Positions 15,739 through 25,091 are shown, counted from the first letter of the stretch. The stretch is 61,843 nucleotides of DNA from an uncultured Collinsella sp. (GCA_900541715.1 UQLI01000008.1:1-61843); one strand, 5' to 3'. Program-made: numbers and translations. Notes: generated by a model from the letters alone, not told the origin.

Positions 15739-16670
15739 TGGCTGAGGGGACCTTCGAGCTGCATCCAGGTGACGCGTTGTATCCCGAGACCGTTTTGGAG
15801 CTTTCTGATGTACCTCAGACGCTCTATGTGCGCGGCAACCCCGAGGCGCTTTCGACGCCCGCGCTCTCCATCATCGGTGCGCGAAAGGCCTCGCCGTATG
15901 GTCTTGCCGTGGCAGAGCTTGCGGCGAAGGTGGCGGTTGAGGCGGGAGTGACGGTAGTTTCGGGCGGTGCGGTCGGTTGTGACCAGGCCTCGGGTTGGGC
16001 TGCGGTCAACGCCGGCGGCAAACACGTTGTGGTGCTGGGGACGGGCGCCGACGTGGTCTACCCGCGTTCGAGCGCGGGGCTTATTACGCGCACGCTTGAT
16101 ACGGGTGGCGCGGTCGTGTCGATCTCTCCGTGGGGCATGGGTCCGCGCAAGTTCGCCTTTCCGCGCCGCAATCGCGTGATCGCGGCCCTGTCGCAAGCCC
16201 TCTTTGTATCCGAGGCGGGTATGCCTTCCGGGACGTTTTCTACAGCCGAGGCTGCTATGGATTTGGGGCGCGAACTTCTTGCCGTGCCGGGGTCGATCCT
16301 ATCGCCCGAGTCGCGTGGCACGAATTACCTCATTGCGAACGGTGCCTGCTGCATCGTCGACGAGGAATCTATCGAGATGGCTATCTCACGCATCTACGGA
16401 ACCCTGCGCTACTCGCGTCCCGATGCTCCCGGCATTGCCGACCTGGATCCAACGCAGCAGACCGTGATGCATGCGCTCATCGCCTCTCCGCTCAAGGTCG
16501 ACGACATCGCGGCGCTCGTCTCGCTCGATGCTGTCGGCGTACTCAAACTCTTGGGTTCGCTTGAACTCGAGGGTCTTATCGAGCGCATGATGGATGGAAG
16601 GTATGCGCCCTCCAAGTTTGCCCTTCACGCCCAGACACCCTTCGGTCACAATGGAAAACGTGTCAATTAG
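15735..16670 (+). CDS. dprA: DNA processing protein DprA
   Basis: About 311 residues. DprA loads RecA on incoming single-stranded DNA. The Rossmann-like core shows IIGARKASPYG, VSGGAVGCDQASG and FPRRNRVIAALSQALFVSEA, with AVPGSILSPESRGTNYLI near its end. A C-terminal winged helix (~250-300) follows, as in full-length DprA; no SAM domain is present. ATG 15735 overlaps the comM stop (ATGA); ATG 15738 is equally well placed behind AAGGAGGG. Confidence 0.96.
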   Translation: MMAEGTFELHPGDALYPETVLELSDVPQTLYVRGNPEALSTPALSIIGARKASPYGLAVAELAAKVAVEAGVTVVSGGAVGCDQASGWAAVNAGGKHVVVLGTGADVVYPRSSAGLITRTLDTGGAVVSISPWGMGPRKFAFPRRNRVIAALSQALFVSEAGMPSGTFSTAEAAMDLGRELLAVPGSILSPESRGTNYLIANGACCIVDEESIEMAISRIYGTLRYSRPDAPGIADLDPTQQTVMHALIASPLKVDDIAALVSLDAVGVLKLLGSLELEGLIERMMDGRYAPSKFALHAQTPFGHNGKRVN

Positions 16671-16684
16671 AAAGGTGTTTGCAG

Positions 16685-18022
16685 ATGCAGTTCGATCAGG
16701 TGACAGTTATCGGTGGCGGTCTGGCGGGTTCGGAGTGCGCGATCCAGCTGGCAGATCGCGGGTTTGCCGTAAAGCTGTGCGAGATGCGCCCCCAGGTGAG
16801 CTCCCCGGCCCACCATACCGATCACCTGGCAGAGCTCGTCTGCTCCAATTCGTTTAAGTCGACCCGTCCGGATTCCGCGGCTGGTTTGCTGAAGGCCGAG
16901 CTTGAGCGCATGGGTTCAGTCCTGCTCGATTGCGCCCATCGCGCGGCTGTTCCCGCCGGTGGCGCCTTGGCGGTCGACCGCGTCAAGTTTTCCGAGCTTG
17001 TCGAGGCCGAGGTTGCCGCCCGTCCCAATATCGAGGTCGTGCACGGCGAGGTCACACAGATTCCCGAGGGTCACGTGGTCATTGCCGCGGGCCCGCTGTG
17101 TTCACCGGCGCTGAGCGAAGAGGTTATGAAGCTCGTCGGTGGCGATGCCCTTGCGTTCTTCGATGCCGCGGCGCCGATCGTCGATGCCTCCACGCTCGAT
17201 ATGGACGTGCTGTTCTCGCAGTCGCGCTATGAGGAGCAGGGGAGCGGCGACTATCTCAACGCTCCGCTCAATAAGGAGGAGTACGAGGCCTTTATCGAGG
17301 CGCTTACCGCGGCCGACCGCGTGGTGCTCAAAGACTTTGAGGGCGGCGATCTGTTCCAGGCCTGCCAGCCTGCCGAGGAAGTTGCGCGCACCGGCAAGGA
17401 CGCCATTCGCTTTGGCGCCATGAAGCCCGTTGGCCTCACCGACCCGCGTACCGGACGTCGCCCCTGGGCGGCGATACAGCTGCGTGCCGAGAACAAGGAG
17501 AAGACCGCCTATAACCTGGTGGGCTTCCAGACCAACTTGACCTTTGGCGAGCAGAAGCGCGTCTTCCATATGGTGCCGGGCCTGGAGAACGCTGAGTTCT
17601 TCCGCTACGGTGTCATGCATCGCAATACCTTTGTCGACGCTCCGCACGTGCTCGATGGCACCTTTGCCGTGCCCGGTACCGGCGTGCGCCTAGCCGGTCA
17701 GATCACCGGCACCGAGGGGTACATGGAAGCCGTGGCGACAGGTCTTCTCGCGGCGCTCAACACCTATGCCGAGGCTATCGGTGCCGCGGGCGTCGAGTTG
17801 CCGCGTGTGGGCGCCCTAGGTGCGCTCGTGGGCTATGCGACCGATCCTGCCACCGTGGGCTATCAGCCTATGCATGTCAACTTTGGCCTGGTGCCGCCAC
17901 TCGAGGATGGTAAGCGCCGCAGCAAGCGCGACCGATATCAGGCCTATGCGGACCGTGCGCTCGAGGCCCTCGATGCCTACTTGGCCACGCGTTCCGACTT
18001 GTTTGGAGGCGACCTGTCATAG
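16685..18022 (+). CDS. trmFO: Folate-dependent tRNA U54 methyltransferase TrmFO
   Basis: 445 residues. TrmFO uses 5,10-methylene-THF and FADH2 to make m5U54 in the tRNA T-loop. The FAD-binding GGGLAGSECAIQLADRG is at the N-terminus; HTDHLAELVCSNSFKS and the C-terminal GQITGTEGYMEA and GYQPMHVNFGL are family blocks. ATG 16685 (AAAGGTG upstream) is preferred to TTG 16679. It is usually next to xerC and near dprA, as here. The stop TAG shares three bases with the proposed ATA start of the next gene. Confidence 0.97.
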   Translation: MQFDQVTVIGGGLAGSECAIQLADRGFAVKLCEMRPQVSSPAHHTDHLAELVCSNSFKSTRPDSAAGLLKAELERMGSVLLDCAHRAAVPAGGALAVDRVKFSELVEAEVAARPNIEVVHGEVTQIPEGHVVIAAGPLCSPALSEEVMKLVGGDALAFFDAAAPIVDASTLDMDVLFSQSRYEEQGSGDYLNAPLNKEEYEAFIEALTAADRVVLKDFEGGDLFQACQPAEEVARTGKDAIRFGAMKPVGLTDPRTGRRPWAAIQLRAENKEKTAYNLVGFQTNLTFGEQKRVFHMVPGLENAEFFRYGVMHRNTFVDAPHVLDGTFAVPGTGVRLAGQITGTEGYMEAVATGLLAALNTYAEAIGAAGVELPRVGALGALVGYATDPATVGYQPMHVNFGLVPPLEDGKRRSKRDRYQAYADRALEALDAYLATRSDLFGGDLS

Positions 18023-18939
18023 CCTTTGACCTGTACGACACCGTCGACTCGTTTATCGCCTATATCGCACGCGTCGAGGGTCTTTCTCCCAACACGGTGA
18101 AGGCCTATGGCTCGAGGCTAGAGCGCTTTGCTGCCTGGTGCGAGCGCGAGGATATTGATGCTTTCGCTGCCGACGTGCGCACCATTCGTCGCTATCTTGC
18201 CGAGCTTTCGCGTGAGCAGGTGGCTCCCCGAACGCTTGCGGCGCACCTGTCGGCTATCCGATCGCTCTATCGATGGATGGCTGCCGAGGGGGTCGTGGAG
18301 GGCGATGCAGTCTCGGCGATCGCATCGCCCAAGCTGCCGCGTGACCTGCCGGGCGTCCTTACGACCAAGCAGGTCGAGGCGCTGCTCAAGACACCTGATA
18401 CCTCGACGCCCGCGGGACTGCGCGATGCGGCGATGCTCGAGCTACTCTATGCCTCGGGTGCTCGTATCTCTGAGCTCGCAGCACTCAATGTGGAGTCCAT
18501 CGCTTGGTCCGAGCGAACGCTGCGCCTGTGGGGCAAGGGGAGCAAGGAGCGTATCGTTCCTCTGTATCGTCGTGCGCTCGAGGTGACGCGTCTCTATATT
18601 GAGGAGGGGAGGCCGGAGTTGCTCGCTCAGGCAAAGCGCCGCGACCCCGCTACCGGGCCGCATCCGCTGCTGATATCGGCGCGCGGCAATCGCATGAGTG
18701 CCGCCATGCTCAGGCGGCGGTTCCATATGCTGGCGACGCTCGCCGGCATTCCGGCCGACATTGCCCCGCATGCGATGCGCCATACCTTTGCGACCGACTT
18801 GCTCGAGGGCGGTGCGGACCTGCGCTCGGTTCAAGAGCTGCTGGGCCATGCGAGCCTGTCCACGACGCAGATCTACACGCATCTCACACCCGATCGGCTT
18901 AAGCGGGCCGTGGCTCAAGCCCATCCCCGCGGCGAATAG
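18019..18939 (+). CDS. xerC: XerC-like tyrosine recombinase, probable ATA start
   Basis: Tyrosine recombinase with an N-terminal SAM-like DNA-binding domain (LSPNTVKAYGSRLERF, then the RRYLAEL helix) and the catalytic domain: Arg in GARISEL, Lys in GKGSKERIVPL, HxxR in HAMRHTFATDLLEGG, His/Trp-position in LLGHASLSTTQ and Tyr in IYTHL. The probable role is chromosome-dimer resolution at dif. The first ATG/GTG/TTG in frame is GTG 18097, which would cut off helix 1. Reading upstream, ATA at 18019 lies 9 nt after GGAGG and overlaps the trmFO stop (ATAG). From there the protein is 306 residues, the normal family size. An ATA start is rare, so the exact start is inferred. Confidence 0.9.
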   Translation: MAFDLYDTVDSFIAYIARVEGLSPNTVKAYGSRLERFAAWCEREDIDAFAADVRTIRRYLAELSREQVAPRTLAAHLSAIRSLYRWMAAEGVVEGDAVSAIASPKLPRDLPGVLTTKQVEALLKTPDTSTPAGLRDAAMLELLYASGARISELAALNVESIAWSERTLRLWGKGSKERIVPLYRRALEVTRLYIEEGRPELLAQAKRRDPATGPHPLLISARGNRMSAAMLRRRFHMLATLAGIPADIAPHAMRHTFATDLLEGGADLRSVQELLGHASLSTTQIYTHLTPDRLKRAVAQAHPRGE

Positions 18940-18988
18940 TGGCTGGGACGTCCCGCGCCGCGCTCAGGTGTGTGGTTTTGATTGCGGG

Positions 18989-19017
18989 TTGGCAGGAAGA
19001 TGCATTCCTGCTATTAT
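18989..19017 (+). promoter_or_regulatory. Strong rpsB promoter with embedded inverted repeat
   Basis: TTGGCA (18989-18994), 17-nt spacer, TATTAT (19012-19017). A perfect 7-bp inverted repeat, GCAGGAA (18992-18998) and TTCCTGC (19005-19011), fills the spacer. About 140 nt of leader follow before rpsB, long enough for feedback control, including a possible CCCGG/CCGGG stem near 19084-19107. Confidence 0.7.
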
Positions 19018-19158
19018 TCATCGGGTTGCTTCACGGCAACATGTTTTTATCACGCACGCGCGGCTACTTCATACCGTGGTGCCCGGGCTTTGGTAGCACA
19101 TGTCCGGGTTGGTTTTGGAGGATGACCCCGCGCGGAGGCAAACCACAGGAGGTTTAAC

Positions 19159-19887
19159 ATGGCTACCAAGATTAATATCCGCACCCTGCTCGAGGCCGGC
19201 TGCCACTTCGGTCACCAGACCCGTCGCTGGAACCCCAAGATGAAGCCGTTCATCTTCGGTGAGCGCAACGGCATCTACATCCTCGACCTCAAGCAGACCA
19301 TCCTCGACGCCGACCAGGCCTACACCTTCGTCAAGAACGTCGCCAAGGGTGGCAACGTGCTGTTCGTCGGCACCAAGAAGCAGGCTCAGGAGGCCGTCAA
19401 GAACGCTGCTGAGCGCGCCAACATGCCCTACATTAACCAGCGTTGGCTCGGCGGTATGCTGACCAACTTCGTCACCATCCGCTCCCGCATCAACCGCATG
19501 GAGGAGCTCGAGGCCATGGTCGAGGACGGCCGCATGGCAGTGCTCCCCAAGAAGGAGCAGGCTGTTCTCGGCAAGGAGCTCACCAAGCTCCAGACCAACC
19601 TCGGTGGCGCCCGCGACATGAAGGGTCTGCCCCAGGCTCTCTTCGTCATCGACACTAAGCGCGAGGAGAACGCCATCAAGGAGGCTCAGCGCCTGAACAT
19701 CCCCGTCGTCGCTCTGATCGACACCAACTCCGATCCCGACGAGGTCGAGTACGGCATCCCCTGCAACGATGACGCTATCTCCGCTGTCACCCTTATGTGC
19801 GAGCTCATGGCTGACGCCTGCCTCGCTGGCTCCGGCAAGGAGCAGGTCTCCGAGGCCGAGATGGCCGCTGAGCCCAAGGCCGAGTAA
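19159..19887 (+). CDS. rpsB: Ribosomal protein S2
   Basis: 242 residues of the small-subunit protein S2: LLEAGCHFGHQTRRWNPKM, FVGTKKQAQEAV, NQRWLGGMLTNF and the C-terminal VALIDTNSDPDEV with NDDAISAVTLM. ATG 19159 follows AGGAGG. It is cotranscribed with tsf, the standard bacterial pair, from the promoter at 18989. Confidence 0.98.
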   Translation: MATKINIRTLLEAGCHFGHQTRRWNPKMKPFIFGERNGIYILDLKQTILDADQAYTFVKNVAKGGNVLFVGTKKQAQEAVKNAAERANMPYINQRWLGGMLTNFVTIRSRINRMEELEAMVEDGRMAVLPKKEQAVLGKELTKLQTNLGGARDMKGLPQALFVIDTKREENAIKEAQRLNIPVVALIDTNSDPDEVEYGIPCNDDAISAVTLMCELMADACLAGSGKEQVSEAEMAAEPKAE

Positions 19888-19932
19888 ATCAGTCTTAGTT
19901 AATTCTTTTTCATCTCTTTGAAAGGAACCACA

Positions 19933-20802
19933 ATGGCCCAGATTACCGCCGCTATGGTCAAGCAGCTCCGCGAGATGACCGACTCCCCGATGATGGAGTG
20001 CAAGAAGGCTCTCGTCGAGGCTGACGGCGACATGGACGCCGCTGTCGACGTTCTGCGTAAGAACGGCCTTGCCAAGGCTGCCAAGAAGGCTGGCCGTGAG
20101 ACCAACGAGGGCGCTGTCGCCGCGTTCGTCTCCGAGGATGGCAAGACCGGCGCTCTGCTCGAGCTCTCCTGCGAGACCGACTTCGTTGGCTCCAACGCCA
20201 AGTTCACCGGCTTTGCTTCCAAGGTCGCTGAGGTTGTCGCTACCACCGAGCCTGCTGACGTCGACGCTCTGCTCGAGAAGCCGATGGGCGAGGAGACCGT
20301 TTCCTCTGAGCTCACCGAGATGATTCACATCATGGGCGAGAACATGAAGATCTCCCGCTTCGCTGCCCGCAAGGCCGAGAACGGCGCGCTCGCTTCTTAC
20401 ATCCACATGGGTGGTAAGATCGGCGTCCTCGTCGAGTTCGCCTTCGAGAAGGCCGAGACCGCTCAGGCTGAGTCCTTCAAGACCTTCGCTCACGACGTTG
20501 CCCTTCAGGTTGCCGCCGTCGCCCCGATCTGCGCTACCCGCGATCAGGTTCCGGCCGAGACCGTCGAGCACGAGAAGCAGATCTACATGGCCCAGGCTGC
20601 CGAGTCCGGCAAGCCCGAGGCTATCCAGGAGAAGATGGCTGTCGGCCGTCTGGAGAAGTTCTACAAGCAGTCCGTGCTCACCGAGCAGGAGTTCATCAAG
20701 GACAGCTCCCTCACCATCAAGAAGTACGCTGAGCAGGTCTCCAAGGAGCTTGGCGACACCATTACCGTCGTTGCCTTCGACCGTCTGGTCCGTGGCGAGT
20801 AA
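19933..20802 (+). CDS. tsf: Elongation factor Ts
   Basis: 289 residues. EF-Ts exchanges GDP for GTP on EF-Tu. The N-terminal UBA-like domain with MVKQLREMTDSPMMECKKAL and the core CETDFV motif are clear, as is ALEHEKQIY-like VEHEKQIY further on. ATG 19933 is behind AAAGGA; the TTG at 19918 is rejected. A strong terminator follows. Confidence 0.98.
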   Translation: MAQITAAMVKQLREMTDSPMMECKKALVEADGDMDAAVDVLRKNGLAKAAKKAGRETNEGAVAAFVSEDGKTGALLELSCETDFVGSNAKFTGFASKVAEVVATTEPADVDALLEKPMGEETVSSELTEMIHIMGENMKISRFAARKAENGALASYIHMGGKIGVLVEFAFEKAETAQAESFKTFAHDVALQVAAVAPICATRDQVPAETVEHEKQIYMAQAAESGKPEAIQEKMAVGRLEKFYKQSVLTEQEFIKDSSLTIKKYAEQVSKELGDTITVVAFDRLVRGE

Positions 20803-20825
20803 ATAAGCTCTTGTAGCTGGTAATG

Positions 20826-20860
20826 AGCAGGCTGTGGGTTTTACTCACAGCCTGCTTTTT
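20826..20860 (+). terminator. Terminator after rpsB-tsf
   Basis: AGCAGGCTGTG (20826-20836) and CACAGCCTGCT (20846-20856) form a perfect 11-bp stem followed by TTTTT. Confidence 0.95.
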
Positions 20861-20919
20861 CATGGCTCCCCGTTAAGCCTTTGTTATCATATTGAGAGTC
20901 TAATTAAAGGAGGATCGCT

Positions 20920-21642
20920 TTGTCCGACATCCGATATAAACGCGTGCTTCTTAAGCTTTCCGGCGAAGCACTGATGGGCGACGGCCAATATGGCATCGAC
21001 CCCAAGGTTACCGACCATCTTGCCAAGCAGGTCAAGGAGCTGCTCGCCGTTGGCCATGAGGTCGGCGTCGTTGTCGGCGGCGGCAATATTTTCCGCGGCA
21101 TGGCCGGCGCTGCCGGTGGCATGGAGCGTGCTCAGGCCGACTACATGGGCATGCTTGCAACCGTTATGAACGCGCTCGCCCTGCAGGATGCCTTCGAGCA
21201 TAACGACGTTCCCTGCCGCGTGATGAGCGCTATCCAGATGAACGAGATCTGCGAGCCCTATATTCGTCGCCGCGCTATCAACCATCTGTCCAAGGGCAAC
21301 GTCGTCATCTTCGCTGCCGGTTCGGGCAATCCGTACTTTACGACCGACACCGCCGCGGCTCTTCGTGCGTGCGAGATCGGCGCCGAGATTCTGATTAAAG
21401 CCACCAAGGTCGACGGCATCTACGACAAGGATCCCGTCAAGTGCGCCGATGCCGTCCGTTTTGACAAGATTACCTATCACGAGGTTCTCGTCCGCGGCCT
21501 GCAGGTTATGGATTCCACGGCTACGGCACTGTGCCAGGATAACCGTATGCCGATTTTGGTCCTCAACATCGATGGCGAGGACACCGTCAAGCGCGCGCTT
21601 TCGGGTGAGCCCGTCGGCACGCTCGTCTATCAGGAGGATTAA
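20920..21642 (+). CDS. pyrH: UMP kinase
   Basis: 240 residues. PyrH phosphorylates UMP to UDP and belongs to the amino-acid kinase fold: KLSGEALMG at the N-terminus, GGGNIFRG for nucleotide binding and the TDTAAALRA loop. The start is TTG 20920, placed 6-7 nt after AAAGGAGG; no ATG is near. It heads a long rightward operon pyrH-frr-uppS-cdsA-dxr-rseP-ispG-proS with gaps of at most 26 nt. Confidence 0.97.
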   Translation: MSDIRYKRVLLKLSGEALMGDGQYGIDPKVTDHLAKQVKELLAVGHEVGVVVGGGNIFRGMAGAAGGMERAQADYMGMLATVMNALALQDAFEHNDVPCRVMSAIQMNEICEPYIRRRAINHLSKGNVVIFAAGSGNPYFTTDTAAALRACEIGAEILIKATKVDGIYDKDPVKCADAVRFDKITYHEVLVRGLQVMDSTATALCQDNRMPILVLNIDGEDTVKRALSGEPVGTLVYQED

Positions 21643-21644
21643 GC

Positions 21645-22181
21645 ATGGCAGAGAACATCACCGCCCATATGGACAAGTCGCTCGAGTCCCTCAAGCATAA
21701 CTTCTCCAAGGTCCGTACCGGTCGCGCCAACGCCAACATTCTGTCCGACATCACCGTTGATTATTACGGTGTCCCCACGCCGGTCACGCAGGTTGCCGCC
21801 GTCAAGACCCCCGAGGCTCACATGCTGCTCATCGAGCCGTGGGACAAGGCGCTCATCAACGCTATCGTCAAGGCCATCGGCGCTTCCGATCTGGGCATTA
21901 CCCCCAACTCTGATGGCACCGTCGTTCGTCTGCCGTTCCCGGCGCCCACTGAGGAGCGCCGTCGCGAACTCGTCAAGGAGTGCCGCGAGTACGCCGAGCA
22001 GGCCAAGGTGTCTATCCGTAACATCCGTCGCGACTTCAACAATAAGCTCGAGCGCGATGAGGAGCTCACCGAGGACGATGTCCGTCGCGAGCAGGCCAAG
22101 GTCCAGAAGCACACCGATGAGTATGTCGCCAAGGTCGAGGAGCTTCTGAAGGAAAAAGAAGCCGAGGTCATGGAGATCTAA
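21645..22181 (+). CDS. frr: Ribosome recycling factor
   Basis: 178 residues, slightly shorter than the usual 185. RRF splits post-termination ribosomes with EF-G. The three-helix-bundle domain has the family blocks LKHNFSKVRTGRANANIL and VRLPFPAPTEERRRELVK. ATG 21645 is two bases after the pyrH stop, with AGGAGG inside the pyrH end, so the pair is coupled. Confidence 0.98.
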   Translation: MAENITAHMDKSLESLKHNFSKVRTGRANANILSDITVDYYGVPTPVTQVAAVKTPEAHMLLIEPWDKALINAIVKAIGASDLGITPNSDGTVVRLPFPAPTEERRRELVKECREYAEQAKVSIRNIRRDFNNKLERDEELTEDDVRREQAKVQKHTDEYVAKVEELLKEKEAEVMEI

Positions 22182-22182
22182 G

Positions 22183-22977
22183 GTGCAATACGACGAGCAT
22201 AAACTGGTCGAGTACTTTGCCGACGCCCCTGCGGGCGTCGGTTTTTCCGACCTTGACCTCAATAACATTCCGCACCATATCTCGTGCATCATGGACGGCA
22301 ACGGTCGTTGGGCCACGTCGCGCGGTCTTGCACGCACCGAGGGTCATAAGGCAGGTATCCTCTCGCTGCGCGAGATCATTACCGCCTGCGTGCGCCTGGG
22401 CGTCGACGTGCTTTCTGCCTATGCGTTTTCTACCGAAAACTGGAACCGTCCGCAGCATGAGGTCAACGTCTTGATGCATCTGTTTGCCAAGACGTTTATC
22501 GACGAGCTGCCTCTTCTGAAGCGCGAAAACGTGCGCGTTGTCTTTTTGGGCGACATTTCCGCGCTGCCCAAGAAGACCCGCGACGTTTTTGAACGCGGTC
22601 TTGCCGAGTGCGCCGATCACACCGGTATGACGCTGGCGCTTGCCGTCAACTACGGCGCGCGTGCCGAGATTACCCGCGCTGTCCGTCAGATTGCACTCGA
22701 CGCTGCCGCCGGTAAGATCGATCCTGCCGCAATTGATGACGACATGGTGGCTTCCCACCTCTATACTGCCGGCCTTCCCGATCCTGAGCTTGTGATTCGC
22801 ACCTCTGGTGAGCTGCGCCTTTCGAACTATCTGCTGTGGCAGGTGGCTTATTCCGAGTTCTACGTCACCGATACCTATTGGCCCGACTTTGATCGTTGGG
22901 GCCTTGTCGACGCCATTTTGGCCTATCAGGGCCGTGACCGTAGGTTTGGTGGACTGAGCAAGACCGAGGAGGCTTAA
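22183..22977 (+). CDS. uppS: Undecaprenyl diphosphate synthase
   Basis: 264 residues. UppS condenses isopentenyl units into the C55 carrier lipid for cell-wall building. The catalytic block HISCIMDGNGRWATSRGL with its Asp, the ENWNRP motif and the C-terminal LVIRTSGELRLSNYLLWQ are clear. GTG 22183 starts one base after the frr stop. A short N-terminal extension precedes the core. Confidence 0.97.
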   Translation: MQYDEHKLVEYFADAPAGVGFSDLDLNNIPHHISCIMDGNGRWATSRGLARTEGHKAGILSLREIITACVRLGVDVLSAYAFSTENWNRPQHEVNVLMHLFAKTFIDELPLLKRENVRVVFLGDISALPKKTRDVFERGLAECADHTGMTLALAVNYGARAEITRAVRQIALDAAAGKIDPAAIDDDMVASHLYTAGLPDPELVIRTSGELRLSNYLLWQVAYSEFYVTDTYWPDFDRWGLVDAILAYQGRDRRFGGLSKTEEA

Positions 22978-22979
22978 TC

Positions 22980-23879
22980 GTGTCCGATCGTCCCAAGGCA
23001 TCTGCTCCCAAGACGCCTGCGCGCAAAGCTGCCACTGCGGGAGCGCCTGCAGCGAAGAGCGGCACCGGTTCGTGGCTGGCGGGCTTTATTACCCGTGCCG
23101 CCGCCGGTATCGTCTACGCCGTTGTCTTTATCCTGTGCCTGGTTTTGGGTATCGTGCCCACGGCCATCTTTGTTTCTGTCATGAGCGGTCTGTGCTGCTA
23201 TGAGTTTTTCCGTATGACAAGGCTCGATGGCAAGATGGCTAACGAGCGCATGGGTATCGCTGCCGCCGTACTCTTTCCGCTGTCGGCGTTGGGCGATTCG
23301 ATGTTGCTGAATGCCCTGCTTTTTGCCCTGATGCTCGCTGTGGGCATTTGGTATGTCTGGTCGCCGCGTACCCGCATCTCTGATGTGGCAGTGACGCTCA
23401 TGGGTCCCATCTACACTGGCTTTATGCTGTCGGCTATCGTGCTGCTGCGCGATGCCGTGCCCGGTTTTGCCGGTGCCCTGCTTTCAGTGGGCGTTTGCGC
23501 GTCCCTTTGGGTCTCCGATTCGTTTGCCTACATCGTGGGCAGCCGTATCGGCAAGCACAAGATGGTTCCCAAGATTTCTCCCAAAAAGAGCTGGGAGGGG
23601 TTTGTCGGCGGCATCCTGGGCTCGGTTTTGATTTGGCTCATCCTGTGGGCGACGCACTTCTACAAGCTCAGCCTGCCCTATGCGCTGCTGTGCGGCGTGG
23701 TTGTGTCCATTCTGGGCGTTATCGGCGACCTTATCGAGTCGCGCATCAAGCGCGGTGTGGGCGTCAAGGATTCCGGCAACCTTATCCCGGGCCACGGCGG
23801 CATGCTCGATCGTAGCGATTCGCTTATCTTCGGCTGTATCACCGCGCAGCTGTTGCTGATGATCGGAGGCGTGCTGTAA
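22980..23879 (+). CDS. cdsA: Phosphatidate cytidylyltransferase
   Basis: 299 residues, an integral membrane enzyme making CDP-diacylglycerol from phosphatidate and CTP. About eight hydrophobic segments follow a ~35-residue Ala/Lys-rich cytoplasmic tail (KASAPKTPARKAATAG). The signature near the C-terminus is KDSGNLIPGHGGMLDRSDS. The GTG start follows GAGGAGG, and the stop overlaps the dxr ATG (TAATG). Confidence 0.96.
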   Translation: MSDRPKASAPKTPARKAATAGAPAAKSGTGSWLAGFITRAAAGIVYAVVFILCLVLGIVPTAIFVSVMSGLCCYEFFRMTRLDGKMANERMGIAAAVLFPLSALGDSMLLNALLFALMLAVGIWYVWSPRTRISDVAVTLMGPIYTGFMLSAIVLLRDAVPGFAGALLSVGVCASLWVSDSFAYIVGSRIGKHKMVPKISPKKSWEGFVGGILGSVLIWLILWATHFYKLSLPYALLCGVVVSILGVIGDLIESRIKRGVGVKDSGNLIPGHGGMLDRSDSLIFGCITAQLLLMIGGVL

Positions 23880-25066
23880 TGTCTTTCCAGACGACGTATG
23901 GCTCCGATGGACGTCTCCGCGTTGCCATCCTGGGCTGTACAGGCTCTATCGGCACCCAGGCGCTCGATGTGTGCCGCCAGCATGCCGATCGCCTGCAGGT
24001 GACGGCGCTGTCCGTTAACTCCAGTACTTCTGAGCTCGTTGCCGCTGCCCGTGAGTTCTCGGTTCCGGCGGTTGCCGTGGCCGATGCCGCTCATGGCGAT
24101 GACGCCGTGCTGCAGGAGTTGCCCGAGGGAACGAAGCTCGGCGTTGGCGCGCAGGCGGTTTGCGAGCTCGCGCGTCGCGACGATGTCGACTGCGTGCTCG
24201 TCGCTATTGTGGGCGCCGCCGGTCTCGAGGCGAGCCATGCGGCCTTGACCTCGAATAAGCGCCTTGCCCTTGCCAACAAGGAGTCCCTCGTCGTCGGTGG
24301 CGACTTGCTTATGCCGTTGGCACAACCGGGCCAGCTTATTCCGGTCGACTCTGAGCATTCCGCCATCTACCAGTGCTATCTGGGGGAGAACCCGCGCGAG
24401 GCCCACTGCATTTGGCTCACCTGCTCGGGCGGTCCGTTCTTTGGCCGCACGCGCGACGAGCTCGATCGCGTGACGCGTGCCGATGCCCTCGCGCATCCCA
24501 CGTGGGCCATGGGTGCCAAGATCACCATTGACTCCGCCACCCTCATGAACAAGGGCCTGGAGCGCATTGAGGCCATGCATCTGTTTAACTGCGACCTCGA
24601 TTTCATTAACGTGGTCGTGCAGCGTCAGTCCAAGATTCACTCTATGGTCGAGTTCGCCGACGGCTCCGTGATGGCGCATCTCGGTGCATCCGACATGCGT
24701 ATTCCCATCCAGTTCGCGTTCTCGTATCCCGAGCGTTGGGATACCCCGGCGCCTCGTATCGATTTCCGCGAGCTGGGGCAGCTCACGTTTGATGCTGCCG
24801 ACATGGATACCTTCCGCTGTCTGGCACTGGCCGAGCGTGCCGGCAAGACGGGTGGCACCATGCCGTGCGTGCTCAATGCCGCCAACGAGGTTGCCGTCGA
24901 TGCCTTCCTGCACAATGGCTGCAGCTTTACCGATATCGATCGCATTGTGGAATCCTGCATGGACGCCCACGATATGCAGGCGGTCGATTCGTTTGAGCAG
25001 CTTCGCGACATCGATGCGTGGGCGCGTGAAAAGGCTGCGCAGGTGCTCGCCGCAACCCGTTCCTAA
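23879..25066 (+). CDS. dxr: 1-deoxy-D-xylulose 5-phosphate reductoisomerase
   Basis: 395 residues. DXR makes MEP, the second step of the non-mevalonate isoprenoid pathway. The NADPH site GCTGSIGTQALDV is at the N-terminus; LANKESLVVGG, the metal/substrate block PVDSEHSAIYQCL-like (VDSEHSAIYQCYLGE) and TLMNKGLERIEA are present. With uppS and ispG in the same operon it supplies precursors for the cell-wall carrier lipid. Confidence 0.98.
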   Translation: MSFQTTYGSDGRLRVAILGCTGSIGTQALDVCRQHADRLQVTALSVNSSTSELVAAAREFSVPAVAVADAAHGDDAVLQELPEGTKLGVGAQAVCELARRDDVDCVLVAIVGAAGLEASHAALTSNKRLALANKESLVVGGDLLMPLAQPGQLIPVDSEHSAIYQCYLGENPREAHCIWLTCSGGPFFGRTRDELDRVTRADALAHPTWAMGAKITIDSATLMNKGLERIEAMHLFNCDLDFINVVVQRQSKIHSMVEFADGSVMAHLGASDMRIPIQFAFSYPERWDTPAPRIDFRELGQLTFDAADMDTFRCLALAERAGKTGGTMPCVLNAANEVAVDAFLHNGCSFTDIDRIVESCMDAHDMQAVDSFEQLRDIDAWAREKAAQVLAATRS

Positions 25067-25091
25067 CCCATAAGGATTGCTTTTTCGTTTT

